This document shows positions 1 through 6,806 of a stretch of DNA of 10,124 nt, in pieces. The notes under the pieces are model-generated. The model saw only the letters and a list, made by a program, of their open reading frames with translations, was not told where the DNA came from and ran no database searches. The stretch lies in the NCBI GenBank assembly GCA_026989405.1, contig JALSJL010000446.1:1-10124 (forward strand), read 5' to 3'. This DNA is from Marinosulfonomonas sp. Its GTDB lineage: Bacteria > Pseudomonadota > Alphaproteobacteria > Rhodobacterales > Rhodobacteraceae. The first letter of the stretch is position 1; every line of letters starts with the position of its first letter. A program made the position numbers and the translations under genes.

Positions 1-20
1 AACTGCAGAGTGCATATCAG

Positions 21-347
21 ATGAACCTACCGCCCAAAGTCACCGACCGCGCTTTTGCTCGATTGGCCGAAATCAATGCCGCCAGCAATGAAGCCAAGGC
101 CCTGCGCATTGCCGTCGAAGGGGGGGGATGTTCGGGGTTTCAGTATGACATCCGGCTGGATGAGCCTGCCGAAGACGACCTTGTGCTGGAAGGCGCGGGC
201 CAGAAAGTCGTGATCGACACCGTGTCGCTGCCGTTCCTGTCGGGCGCGACCATCGACTTTACCGAAGAACTGATCGGCGCGCGATTTGCCATCGACAACC
301 CCAACGCCACCTCGTCTTGCGGCTGCGGAACGTCGTTTTCGATGTAG
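21..347 (+). CDS. erpA: ErpA/IscA-type (HesB family) iron-sulfur cluster insertion protein
   Basis: This 108-residue protein is a complete A-type Fe-S carrier. Such proteins receive a cluster from the SUF or ISC scaffold and pass it to apo-enzymes in the cytoplasm. The three cluster-ligand cysteines of the family are visible: C37 in the EGGGCSGFQY motif, and C100 and C102 in the C-terminal SCGCGTSF motif. The length is normal for the family. The start fits homologs that begin MNLPPKVT, although no clear Shine-Dalgarno sequence is visible in the 20 bases before it. The codons for G34-G36 form an unbroken run of eight G (120-127) directly before the C37 codon; the frame is intact. xth follows on the same strand after 127 bp, so co-transcription is possible but not shown. 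The choice between ErpA, IscA and SufA rests on overall resemblance and is less certain than the family. Confidence 0.93.
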   Translation: MNLPPKVTDRAFARLAEINAASNEAKALRIAVEGGGCSGFQYDIRLDEPAEDDLVLEGAGQKVVIDTVSLPFLSGATIDFTEELIGARFAIDNPNATSSCGCGTSFSM

Positions 348-474
348 GCGGTCATATCGACCCGCAAATCCGGCATATCTTCAAGAAACGGCGGCCGGGT
401 CGCACGGTCGGTTCATGGCGCTTGTCATTACCGTCGCCGGGACCATAATGCCCGGACGCAAGAACGGGGCAGAC

Positions 475-1257
475 ATGAAAATCGCCAGCTACAACATCAA
501 CGGCATCAAGGCGCGCATCTCCGCGCTCACCGAATGGCTGCAGGAAGCCGACCTGGACGTCGCCCTGTTGCAGGAAATCAAATCCGTCGACGATAACTTC
601 CCGCGTCAGCATTTCGAGGACATGGGCTACAATGTCGAAACCCACGGGCAGAAGTCGTTCAACGGCGTTGCGATCCTTTCGAAACTGCCGTTGGAAGATG
701 TCCGGCGCCAACTGCCGGGGGATGAAACCGATGAACAGGCCCGGTGGATCGAAGCCACCGTCATCGGTGAGAAAAAGGCTGTTCGTCTGTGCAACCTTTA
801 CCTGCCAAATGGCAACCCGGCACCGGGGCCGAAATATGACTACAAGCTCAACTGGATGGAACGGCTCAGGGTGCGGGCTGCGGACCTTCTCAAACATGAA
901 GAATGTGCTCTTATGGCCGGGGATTACAACATTATTCCGCAAGACGAAGACGCGGCGAATCCGGAAAAATGGCGCGAAGACGCCCTCGGGAGACCCGAAA
1001 GTCGGGCGGCCTTTCGGCGCATTCTGAACCTTGGACTGACCGACGCCTTGCGCGCGCGCACCCAGGCGCCGGGGCACTATACGTTCTGGGACTTCCAGCG
1101 CGGGGCATGGCAAAACAACGATGGCATTCGCATCGACCATTTCCTGCTCACGCCGCAATGCGCCGACCTGCTGAAAGACTGCCAGATAGACAGCCATGTC
1201 CGGGACCGCGAAAAGCCATCGGACCATGTGCCGATCTGGGTTGAACTCGACGCCTGA
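475..1257 (+). CDS. xth: Exodeoxyribonuclease III (AP endonuclease, EEP family)
   Basis: The 260-residue product is a full-length ExoIII-type enzyme. This family cleaves at abasic sites and trims 3' ends in base-excision repair. Catalytic positions of the endonuclease/exonuclease/phosphatase fold are all present: N7 in SYNINGIKAR, E34 in LLQEIKS, Y109 in NLYLPNGNP, D150 and N152 in GDYNIIP, D221 in RIDHFLL, and the C-terminal pair D250-H251 in SDHVPIW. The frame is open from inside erpA, and another ATG lies at 448. I chose 475 because family members begin MKIASYNINGIKAR and nothing upstream resembles protein. A weak purine stretch (ACGGGGCAG) precedes this start. It sits downstream of erpA and upstream of the DUF2892 gene on the same strand. 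No SOS box is visible before it. Confidence 0.95.
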   Translation: MKIASYNINGIKARISALTEWLQEADLDVALLQEIKSVDDNFPRQHFEDMGYNVETHGQKSFNGVAILSKLPLEDVRRQLPGDETDEQARWIEATVIGEKKAVRLCNLYLPNGNPAPGPKYDYKLNWMERLRVRAADLLKHEECALMAGDYNIIPQDEDAANPEKWREDALGRPESRAAFRRILNLGLTDALRARTQAPGHYTFWDFQRGAWQNNDGIRIDHFLLTPQCADLLKDCQIDSHVRDREKPSDHVPIWVELDA

Positions 1258-1313
1258 CCCCCTTGAAATCCATGTCGCCGGCCCCACATTTTCGGGTGCA
1301 ATTCCTGTTAGCG

Positions 1314-1321
1314 AAAGGAGG
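1314..1321 (+). promoter_or_regulatory. Strong ribosome binding site of the DUF2892 gene
   Basis: AAAGGAGG lies 7 bases before the ATG at 1329. It fixes that start, although the frame is open from an earlier ATG at 1263. It is the best Shine-Dalgarno match seen in the window. Confidence 0.8.
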
Positions 1322-1328
1322 CGAAGAC

Positions 1329-1553
1329 ATGTTCAAGACAAATGTTGGACTGGTTGACCGTATCGTCCGTGCCGTTGTGGGGCTTGCACTGATCGTCGGG
1401 TATTTCATCTGGCCCGACCTCAGCTACAGCTGGGCCTTCTGGATTGGTCTGGTCCCGCTGGCCACGGCCATCGCAGGCTGGTGCCCGATCTACCGGGTGT
1501 TCGGCTGGTCGACCGATGACTCAGACAAGGGGCGCGACAAGGCACACGCCTGA
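1329..1553 (+). CDS. DUF2892 (YgaP transmembrane domain-like) small membrane protein
   Basis: This is a 74-residue protein with two hydrophobic segments, roughly residues 12-28 and 34-51, joined by a short WPDLSYSW turn and followed by a charged tail (STDDSDKGRDK). The pattern NVGxxDRIxRxxxG at the start and the GWCPIYRVFG motif at the end of the second segment (C52) are typical of DUF2892. In E. coli YgaP this domain is the membrane anchor fused behind a rhodanese domain. The free-standing form has no established biochemical role, though it often occurs near sulfur-transfer genes. Here it lies 71 bp after xth, and a stand-alone rhodanese gene lies on the other side of uvrA. An earlier in-frame ATG (1263) would add 22 residues unlike the family, so I reject it. 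A partner role in sulfane-sulfur handling is inference. Confidence 0.85.
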   Translation: MFKTNVGLVDRIVRAVVGLALIVGYFIWPDLSYSWAFWIGLVPLATAIAGWCPIYRVFGWSTDDSDKGRDKAHA

Positions 1554-1559
1554 GGCGCC

Positions 1560-1593
1560 TGATTGACCGCCGAGCGCCGCCCGGCGGTCATCA
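1560..1593. terminator. Hairpin between the convergent DUF2892 and uvrA genes
   Basis: GACCGCC (1565-1571) pairs with GGCGGTC (1583-1589). TGAT (1560-1563) and ATCA (1590-1593) extend the stem past a single bulged T, giving about 11 pairs around an 11-base GC-rich loop. It lies in the 58-bp spacer between two genes that end towards each other, where a two-way terminator is expected. There is no T tract on either side, so it is not a classic intrinsic terminator. It may be a transcript-end stabiliser. Confidence 0.4.
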
Positions 1594-1611
1594 ACGCAGA
1601 GTTCCAGAGCG

Positions 1612-4470
1612 CTATTGTGCTGCCATCTTCTTGGGTTGCAGCGCGTCCTTGAGGTAATGCCCGGTGTGGCTGCCGGCCGTTTGCGCAACTTCCTCGGGCG
1701 TTCCCGTCGCCACGATCCTGCCCCCGCCATCGCCCCCTTCCGGCCCGATATCGATGATGTGATCCGCCGTCTTGATCACATCCAGATTGTGCTCGATCAC
1801 GATCACGGTGTTGCCCTGATCAACCAGTTGGTGAAGCACTTCCAGGAGCTTTTTCACATCCTCGAAATGCAACCCCGTCGTTGGCTCATCAAGAATGTAG
1901 AGCGTCCGCCCGGTCGAACGCTTGGCAAGCTCCTTGGACAGTTTCACGCGTTGCGCTTCGCCGCCCGACAACGTGGTCGCCGACTGTCCGACCTTGATAT
2001 ACCCAAGACCGACCCGGACCAGCGCATCCATTTTCTCACGGATCGTCGGCACGGCCTTGAAGAACGCTTGCGCCTCTTCAACCGTCATGTCAAGAACATC
2101 CGCTATGCTCTTGCCTTTGAAGCGTATTTCCAAAGTCTCCCGGTTGTATCGCGCGCCATTGCAGGTTTCGCACTGAACATAGACATCGGGCAGGAAGTGC
2201 ATTTCGATCTTGATCAGCCCGTCGCCCTGACAGGCTTCGCAGCGCCCCCCCTTGACGTTGAACGAAAACCGCCCCGGCTTGTAGCCCCGCGTCTTGCTTT
2301 CGGGCAGGCCGGCGAACCAATCGCGGATCGGTGTGAACGCCCCGGTATAGGTCGCCGGATTTGAGCGTGGTGTCCGGCCAATCGGGCGCTGGTCGATATC
2401 AATCACCTTGTCGAGATGCTCCAGCCCCTTGATGGTTTCGCAAGGTGCCGGCGTCTGGCGCGCGCCGTTCAGCCGCTGCGATGCCGTCTTGAACAGCGTT
2501 TCAATGGTAAGCGTCGATTTCCCGCCACCCGAAACACCGGTCACGCAGGTGAATTTGGCCAGCGGAAAATCAACCGTGACGTCCTTCAGGTTGTTTCCGG
2601 AAGCCTTGACCACAGTCAGCTTTTTCCGGTTTCCCTTGCGCCGGGATGACGGCACGGAGATCTCGCGCTCTCCGCTCAGGTATTGCCCTGTCAGAGAAGC
2701 CGGCTCGGCCGCAATGGCTGCCGGCGCGCCCTGTGCAATCACATGCCCGCCATGCACCCCGGCCCCCGGGCCGATGTCAAACACGTGATCAGCCGTGCGG
2801 ATGGCCTCTTCGTCATGCTCGACCACGATGACTGTATTGCCCTGATCACGCAGATTGCGCAGGGTTTCCAGCAAACGCCCGTTGTCGCGCTGGTGCAGAC
2901 CGATGGACGGTTCATCGAGCACATAGAGCACACCCGTCAGGCCCGACCCGATCTGGCTGGCCAGCCGGATGCGCTGGCTTTCACCGCCCGAAAGCGTCCC
3001 GGCCGCCCGCGAAAGCGTCAGATACTCCAACCCGACGTTATTGAGAAACCCCAGCCTTTCGCGGATTTCCTTCAGGATGGCTGCCGCAATTTCGTTTTTC
3101 TGCCTGCTCAGGCTGTCGGGCACCGACCGGCACCAGTCCAGTGCTTCGCGGATGGACATCTCGACCACCTGCCCCACATGCAGCCCGGCAATCTTCACCG
3201 CCAGGGCCGCTTCATTCAAGCGGTAACCACCGCAGCCACCGCAGGGGCGGTTGTTCTGGTAGCGTTCAAATTCTTCCCGCACCCAGTTGGAATCTGTCTC
3301 GCGGTAACGGCGCTCCATATTCGGGATCACGCCTTCAAACGCGCGCGTCACCTCGTAGACGCGCCCCCCATCATCGTAACGAAACCTGATTTCCTCATCG
3401 CCCGATCCATAGAGAAACACCTTTTGCACCTCTGCCGGCAGATCCTTCCAGCGGGTGTCGCGCCGGAACCCGAAGTGACGCGCCATGGCTTCGATGGTCT
3501 GAAGAAAAAAGGGCGACTTGCCCTTGCGCCACGGCGCAAGGGCCCCGTCGTAAATCTTCAGCGTCTTGTCGGGCACCACCAGGTTTTCGTCGAAATACAA
3601 TTCCACCCCAAGCCCGTCGCAATCCGGACAGGCCCCGAAGGGTGCATTGAATGAAAACAGGCGCGGTTCAATTTCGGGTATGGTGAACCCTGACACCGGG
3701 CAGGCAAATTTTTCCGAAAACGTGTGGCGTTCCGGCTCTCCCTCATTCGGAGCGGTCTCCAGGATGGCGATACCGTCGGCAAGATCCAGCGCGGTGCGCA
3801 GACTGTCAGCCAACCGGGTTTCCAGCCCCGCGCGGATGACGATGCGGTCAACGACAACATCGATGTCATGGCGAAATTTCTTGTCGAGCTTCGGCGCATC
3901 CTCGATTTCGTGAAATTCACCGTCAATCTTGACGCGCTGAAAACCCTGCTTGCGCAATTCAAGAAGTTTCTTGCGGTATTCGCCCTTTCGGTCGCGCACA
4001 ATCGGGGCCAGCAGATAGGCGCGCATGCCTTCGGGCATGGACATGATGCGGTCAACCATGTCCTGAACCTGCTGTGCCTCGATCGGCTCGCCCGTTGCGG
4101 GCGAATAGGGCGTGCCGGCGCGCGCAAACAGAAGGCGCAGATAATCGTAAATCTCGGTCACCGTGCCAACCGTCGAGCGCGGGTTCTTCGATGTCGTCTT
4201 TTGTTCGATTGAAATCGCCGGGGAAAGCCCGCTGATGTGATCAACATCCGGCTTTTCCATCATGTCGAGGAACTGGCGCGCATAGGCCGACAGGCTTTCG
4301 ACATAGCGACGCTGGCCTTCGGCATAGATCGTGTCAAAGGCCAGTGACGACTTGCCCGACCCGGAAAGCCCGGTGATCACCACCAGCTTGTTGCGCGGGA
4401 TATCCACGTCAATGTTCTTGAGATTGTGCTCGCGCGCGCCGCGCACCTCTATGTTCTTCAGCTCAACCAT
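1612..4470 (-). CDS. uvrA: UvrABC excinuclease subunit A
   Basis: The 952-residue product is the damage-sensing ATPase of nucleotide excision repair, which loads UvrB onto lesions. Both ABC modules are complete. Module 1 has Walker A GLSGSGKS (34-41), signature LSGGESQR (493-500) and Walker B LYVLDEPS with D519-E520. Module 2 has Walker A GVSGGGKS (645-652), signature LSGGEAQR (834-841) and Walker B YILDEPT with D861-E862. The C-terminal zinc module has C744/C747 and C767/C770. A CGGC pair lies at C410/C413. The first zinc module has C257 and C281/C284, but S260 stands where E. coli has its second cysteine (CPVS instead of CPIC). The start at 4470 matches homologs (MVELKNIEVRGAREHNLKNI) and has GAAGGG 6 bases upstream. 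The frame stays open back to 4782, but that extension contains the SOS box and is not UvrA-like. Confidence 0.98.
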   Translation of the reverse strand: MVELKNIEVRGAREHNLKNIDVDIPRNKLVVITGLSGSGKSSLAFDTIYAEGQRRYVESLSAYARQFLDMMEKPDVDHISGLSPAISIEQKTTSKNPRSTVGTVTEIYDYLRLLFARAGTPYSPATGEPIEAQQVQDMVDRIMSMPEGMRAYLLAPIVRDRKGEYRKKLLELRKQGFQRVKIDGEFHEIEDAPKLDKKFRHDIDVVVDRIVIRAGLETRLADSLRTALDLADGIAILETAPNEGEPERHTFSEKFACPVSGFTIPEIEPRLFSFNAPFGACPDCDGLGVELYFDENLVVPDKTLKIYDGALAPWRKGKSPFFLQTIEAMARHFGFRRDTRWKDLPAEVQKVFLYGSGDEEIRFRYDDGGRVYEVTRAFEGVIPNMERRYRETDSNWVREEFERYQNNRPCGGCGGYRLNEAALAVKIAGLHVGQVVEMSIREALDWCRSVPDSLSRQKNEIAAAILKEIRERLGFLNNVGLEYLTLSRAAGTLSGGESQRIRLASQIGSGLTGVLYVLDEPSIGLHQRDNGRLLETLRNLRDQGNTVIVVEHDEEAIRTADHVFDIGPGAGVHGGHVIAQGAPAAIAAEPASLTGQYLSGEREISVPSSRRKGNRKKLTVVKASGNNLKDVTVDFPLAKFTCVTGVSGGGKSTLTIETLFKTASQRLNGARQTPAPCETIKGLEHLDKVIDIDQRPIGRTPRSNPATYTGAFTPIRDWFAGLPESKTRGYKPGRFSFNVKGGRCEACQGDGLIKIEMHFLPDVYVQCETCNGARYNRETLEIRFKGKSIADVLDMTVEEAQAFFKAVPTIREKMDALVRVGLGYIKVGQSATTLSGGEAQRVKLSKELAKRSTGRTLYILDEPTTGLHFEDVKKLLEVLHQLVDQGNTVIVIEHNLDVIKTADHIIDIGPEGGDGGGRIVATGTPEEVAQTAGSHTGHYLKDALQPKKMAAQ

Positions 4471-4535
4471 GATCGCCCTTCGGAACGGATTGTTAATGGA
4501 TAGTTGATATGGGGATGAAGGCCAACCGAAAAAAG

Positions 4536-4550
4536 GAACAAATGCGGAAC
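4536..4550 (-). promoter_or_regulatory. SOS box (alphaproteobacterial LexA site) upstream of uvrA
   Basis: Read on the uvrA strand the sequence is GTTCCGCATTTGTTC, an exact GTTC-N7-GTTC direct repeat. This is the LexA-binding motif established for Rhodobacter and other alphaproteobacteria, where uvrA and recA are classic targets. It ends 65 bases before the uvrA start codon, a plausible operator distance. A TTGTTC hexamer inside it could act as a -35. Another poor promoter candidate, TTGGCC-N17-TATCCA, lies at 4525-4497. Which promoter is used cannot be settled by eye. LexA repression of uvrA is inferred from motif plus target gene. Confidence 0.8.
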
Positions 4551-4781
4551 CTTCTGGCAATTCGAACATTTTTCTTTGGCGGCCTCGTTGATTCGCACAT
4601 CGTGCAGGGCTGGGTTTTTGGACTTGATCATCCTGTCGCCGGCCGGCTCGGATCAGGTCGTTTGCCGACACGGACAGCTGAAACCCGGTGGTTGCAATCG
4701 GCCCGTCCGACCCCGGATCAAGCGTTCCCGGCCATGTCTCGTCCGGGGGCCTTTCGTTGCGCGCACCCGCGATCACACTCA

Positions 4782-4816
4782 CCTGACCGGGCCGTCATGG
4801 CCTGACCGGAAGGTCA
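4782..4816. repeat. TGACC/GGTCA half-site cluster
   Basis: CCTGACCGG occurs twice as a direct repeat (4782-4790 and 4801-4809), with 19 bases from start to start. The second copy is also half of an inverted repeat TGACC-GGAA-GGTCA (4803-4816). The first forms TGAC-N6-GTCA (4784-4797). The cluster ends 16 bases before the -35 of the rhodanese promoter, where an activator might bind. I know of no matching regulator. Confidence 0.4.
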
Positions 4817-4831
4817 CATTCCGTTGGGGGG

Positions 4832-4861
4832 TTGTCATATTCTTTTTTTTGAATATATAGT
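4832..4861 (+). promoter_or_regulatory. Probable sigma-70 type promoter of the rhodanese gene
   Basis: TTGTCA (4832-4837) matches the -35 consensus at five of six bases. TATAGT (4856-4861) matches the -10 at five of six, with an 18-base spacer. TATATA (4854-4859), with a 16-base spacer, is an alternative -10. It stands out as AT-rich against a GC-rich background and points at the rhodanese start about 60 bases downstream. It is the clearest promoter in the window. Confidence 0.65.
4837..4856. promoter_or_regulatory. Candidate persulfide-responsive (SqrR/BigR-type) operator
   Basis: ATATTC (4837-4842) and GAATAT (4851-4856) form a perfect 6-base inverted repeat around eight T. This contains ATTC-N8-GAAT, the pattern I recall for SqrR of Rhodobacter capsulatus, an ArsR-family repressor that releases DNA when persulfidated. 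The palindrome fills the gap between -35 and -10 and touches both, a classic repressor position. The next gene is a rhodanese, a typical target of such regulators. The palindrome is directly visible; the identity of its ligand is inferred. Confidence 0.55.
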
Positions 4862-4920
4862 CACCTCAAGCCCGGATATCGGGCGATACCAGAAACAGTT
4901 ACGCGAACAGGAACAAGACC

Positions 4921-5292
4921 ATGCTGAACTTCATGAAGGCCCGCCCGGCTCAGGGCCAGCCCGCACCAATTGCGCCGGCAGATGCAATCGCACGTGCCGA
5001 CGCGGGCGAATTGACCGTCATTGACGTGCGCGACATCAGTGAGATTGCCCAAAGCGGCAAAGCCAAGGGTGCCCTGCATATCCCGCTGATGATGCTGCGT
5101 TTCCAGGCCGATCCGCGCAATCCGGATTTTCATCCCGAGCTTGATGTGGACAAGCCCGTTGCGCTGTATTGCGCCTCTGGTGCACGCTCGCAGATGGCCG
5201 GTCAGCAAATGGCACAGCTTGGCTTCAAAGAGGTCTACAACATCGGTGGTCTCGGCCACTGGGTGTCTGCTGGCGGCAAGATCGAGCGCTGA
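4921..5292 (+). CDS. Single-domain rhodanese-like sulfurtransferase
   Basis: This is a 123-residue, single-domain rhodanese. Such enzymes carry sulfane sulfur as a persulfide on one cysteine and pass it to thiols or cyanide. The N-terminal family motif VIDVRDISEI is at 33-42. The active-site loop is CASGARS (84-90) with catalytic C84, followed by GFKEVYNIGGLGHW, the usual C-terminal part of the fold. There is no signal peptide or membrane segment, so it is probably cytoplasmic. The start has AGGA about 8 bases upstream; an internal Met5 is a less likely start. It is transcribed alone, between its own promoter and an intrinsic terminator. The palindrome in its promoter suggests induction by sulfide or persulfide. 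The physiological acceptor is not evident. A DUF2892 gene, the usual membrane partner in YgaP, lies beyond uvrA. Confidence 0.93.
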   Translation: MLNFMKARPAQGQPAPIAPADAIARADAGELTVIDVRDISEIAQSGKAKGALHIPLMMLRFQADPRNPDFHPELDVDKPVALYCASGARSQMAGQQMAQLGFKEVYNIGGLGHWVSAGGKIER

Positions 5293-5318
5293 GCACGGCA
5301 GGTCATACCAAGGAAAAC

Positions 5319-5344
5319 GGCCCCGGTTTACCGGGGCCTTTTTT
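5319..5344 (+). terminator. Intrinsic terminator after the rhodanese gene
   Basis: GGCCCCGG (5319-5326), loop TTTA, and CCGGGGCC (5331-5338) form a perfect 8-bp GC-rich stem followed by six T (5339-5344). It starts 26 bases after the rhodanese stop codon. On the other strand the same stem is followed by GTTTT, so it may also end lpd transcripts, whose stop codon is about 30 bases away. Confidence 0.92.
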
Positions 5345-5373
5345 GTGCGCGGAACAAGGAGCCGGCAGTCCGG

Positions 5374-6768
5374 TCACATGTGGATGACACGCCCGTAGGC
5401 ATCCAGCACCGCTTCATGCATCATTTCCGAAAGCGTCGGGTGCGGGAAAACCGTGTTGATGAGGTCTTGCTCGGTCGTCTCCAACTGGCGACCCACGATG
5501 TAGCCCTGAATTAGTTCGGTCACTTCCGCGCCGATCATGTGGGCCCCCAGCAATTCGCCGGTCTTTGCATCGAAAACCGTCTTGATCATGCCTTCGGCTT
5601 CGCCAAGTGCAATGGCCTTGCCGTTGCCGATGAAGGGGAAACGGCCGACCTTGACCTCATGGCCAAGCTCGCGGGCCCTGGCTTCGCTATGGCCGACACT
5701 GGCAACCTGCGGTTGGCAATAGGTGCAACCGGCAATGCTTTCCGGGCGCACGGGGTGCGGCTGCCGGCCGGCGACAAGCTCGGCCACGGCCACGCCTTCA
5801 TGGCTGGCCTTGTGGGCCAGCCAGGGCGCACCGGCGATGTCGCCGATGGCGTAGATCCCGTCGACGCCGGTGCGACAATATTCATCGACGACAACATGGG
5901 TCCGGTCGATCCTGACGCCCAGGTCTTCCAGCCCCAGCCCTTCGACATTGCCGACAATCCCGACCGCCGAGATCACGGTGTCGAACTCGAGCTTCCGTGT
6001 CTTGCCGCCGGTTTCGATATGCGCGGTCACCTTGCCTTTGGCCCGGTCCAGTTTCCTGACGATGGATTTTTCCATGATCGTCATGCCCTGTTTGACAAAG
6101 GCCTTTCTGGCGAAAGCCGAAATTTCTTCATCCTCCACCGGCAACACACGATCCAGCACTTCGACGACGGTCGTATCTGCCCCCAACGTATTGAAGAAAC
6201 TGGCAAACTCGATCCCGATGGCTCCCGAGCCGATCACCAGGAGCTTCCCGGGCATCCGCGGTGGCTGCAAGGCGTGCTTGTAGGTCCAGACCAGATCGCC
6301 ATCGGCTTCCAGGCCGGGCAGTTCGCGCGCCCGTGCGCCGGTTGCCACGATGATCGCTTTTGCACTCAGCTCTTCTGTGCCCTTGTCTGTCTTGACCGAA
6401 ACCCTGCCCCTGGCCGGAATGGTCGCCTGGCCCATCACCACTGTAATCTTGTTCTTTTTCATCAGGTGGCCGATGCCGCCCGAAAGCTGCGCGGCAACCT
6501 TGCGCGAGCGTGTCACGACCGCATCCAGATCAAACCCGATCTTGTCGGCTTTCAGCCCGAACTCTGCGGCCCGCCCCATCAGGTGAAAAACCTCGGCCGA
6601 GCGCAGCAGCGCCTTGGTCGGAATGCAGCCCCAGTTCAGACAGATGCCACCCAGGTGTTCCCGTTCGACAATGGCCACCTTCAGGCCCAGTTGCGCGCCC
6701 CGGATCGCGGCCACATACCCGCCAGGACCGGCCCCGATTACAATCATGTCAAAAGTGCTTGCCGCCAT
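5374..6768 (-). CDS. lpd: Dihydrolipoyl dehydrogenase (E3)
   Basis: This 464-residue flavoprotein reoxidises dihydrolipoamide on the E2 subunits of 2-oxo-acid dehydrogenase complexes and passes electrons to NAD+. The FAD-binding GAGPGG is at 12-17. The redox disulfide motif GGICLNWGCIPTK has C43 and C48. The NAD-binding GSGAIG is at 180-185, and the second FAD motif YAIGD ends at D310. The interface motif HPTLSE supplies H443 and E448 to the active site of the partner subunit. Start and length are normal; GGAGA lies 7 bases before the ATG. It resembles the E3 of pyruvate dehydrogenase complexes, but no E1 or E2 gene is in the window, so complex assignment is inference. The upstream DUF924 gene is 112 bp away on the same strand. 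An 8-bp inverted repeat lies in that gap. Confidence 0.97.
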   Translation of the reverse strand: MAASTFDMIVIGAGPGGYVAAIRGAQLGLKVAIVEREHLGGICLNWGCIPTKALLRSAEVFHLMGRAAEFGLKADKIGFDLDAVVTRSRKVAAQLSGGIGHLMKKNKITVVMGQATIPARGRVSVKTDKGTEELSAKAIIVATGARARELPGLEADGDLVWTYKHALQPPRMPGKLLVIGSGAIGIEFASFFNTLGADTTVVEVLDRVLPVEDEEISAFARKAFVKQGMTIMEKSIVRKLDRAKGKVTAHIETGGKTRKLEFDTVISAVGIVGNVEGLGLEDLGVRIDRTHVVVDEYCRTGVDGIYAIGDIAGAPWLAHKASHEGVAVAELVAGRQPHPVRPESIAGCTYCQPQVASVGHSEARARELGHEVKVGRFPFIGNGKAIALGEAEGMIKTVFDAKTGELLGAHMIGAEVTELIQGYIVGRQLETTEQDLINTVFPHPTLSEMMHEAVLDAYGRVIHM

Positions 6769-6806
6769 GAAACTGTCTCCCGCTGGGTTTGTTCAACGTC
6801 TAAACC

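Larger units (their letters stand above)
4471..4920. other. 450-bp divergent intergenic region between uvrA and the rhodanese gene
   Basis: No credible gene is seen here: the short open frames on either strand lack family resemblance and ribosome sites. The uvrA-proximal part (about 4480-4570) is rich in GAAC on the plus strand, at 4483, 4536, 4547 and 4564; two of these form the SOS box. I find nothing recognisable between about 4570 and 4780. From 4782 to 4816 there are repeated TGACC/GGTCA half-sites. From 4832 to 4861 there is a promoter with an internal palindrome. A small hairpin, GCCCG-GATAT-CGGGC (4870-4884), lies in the predicted rhodanese leader. Confidence 0.7.

Noticed and set aside
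425..465. CCGGG/CCCGG hairpin before xth as a terminator of erpA
   Set aside because: The stem is only five pairs, there is no T tract, and such short GC repeats are frequent by chance in this sequence.
352..1287. 311-codon minus-strand open frame opposite xth
   Set aside because: Shadow of xth, whose catalytic residues are all intact on the plus strand.
2683..3654. Long plus-strand open frame opposite uvrA
   Set aside because: It is antisense to an unmistakable uvrA; the translation is low in recognisable motifs and rich in Pro, His and Arg, as expected of a shadow in GC-rich DNA.
4471..4782. 104-residue N-terminal extension of uvrA in an open frame
   Set aside because: It lacks UvrA resemblance, contains the SOS box, and the conserved family start MVELKNIEVRG with a ribosome site is at 4470.
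4576..4860. Small plus-strand gene in the uvrA-rhodanese spacer
   Set aside because: No family resemblance or ribosome site, and it runs through the rhodanese promoter and its palindrome.
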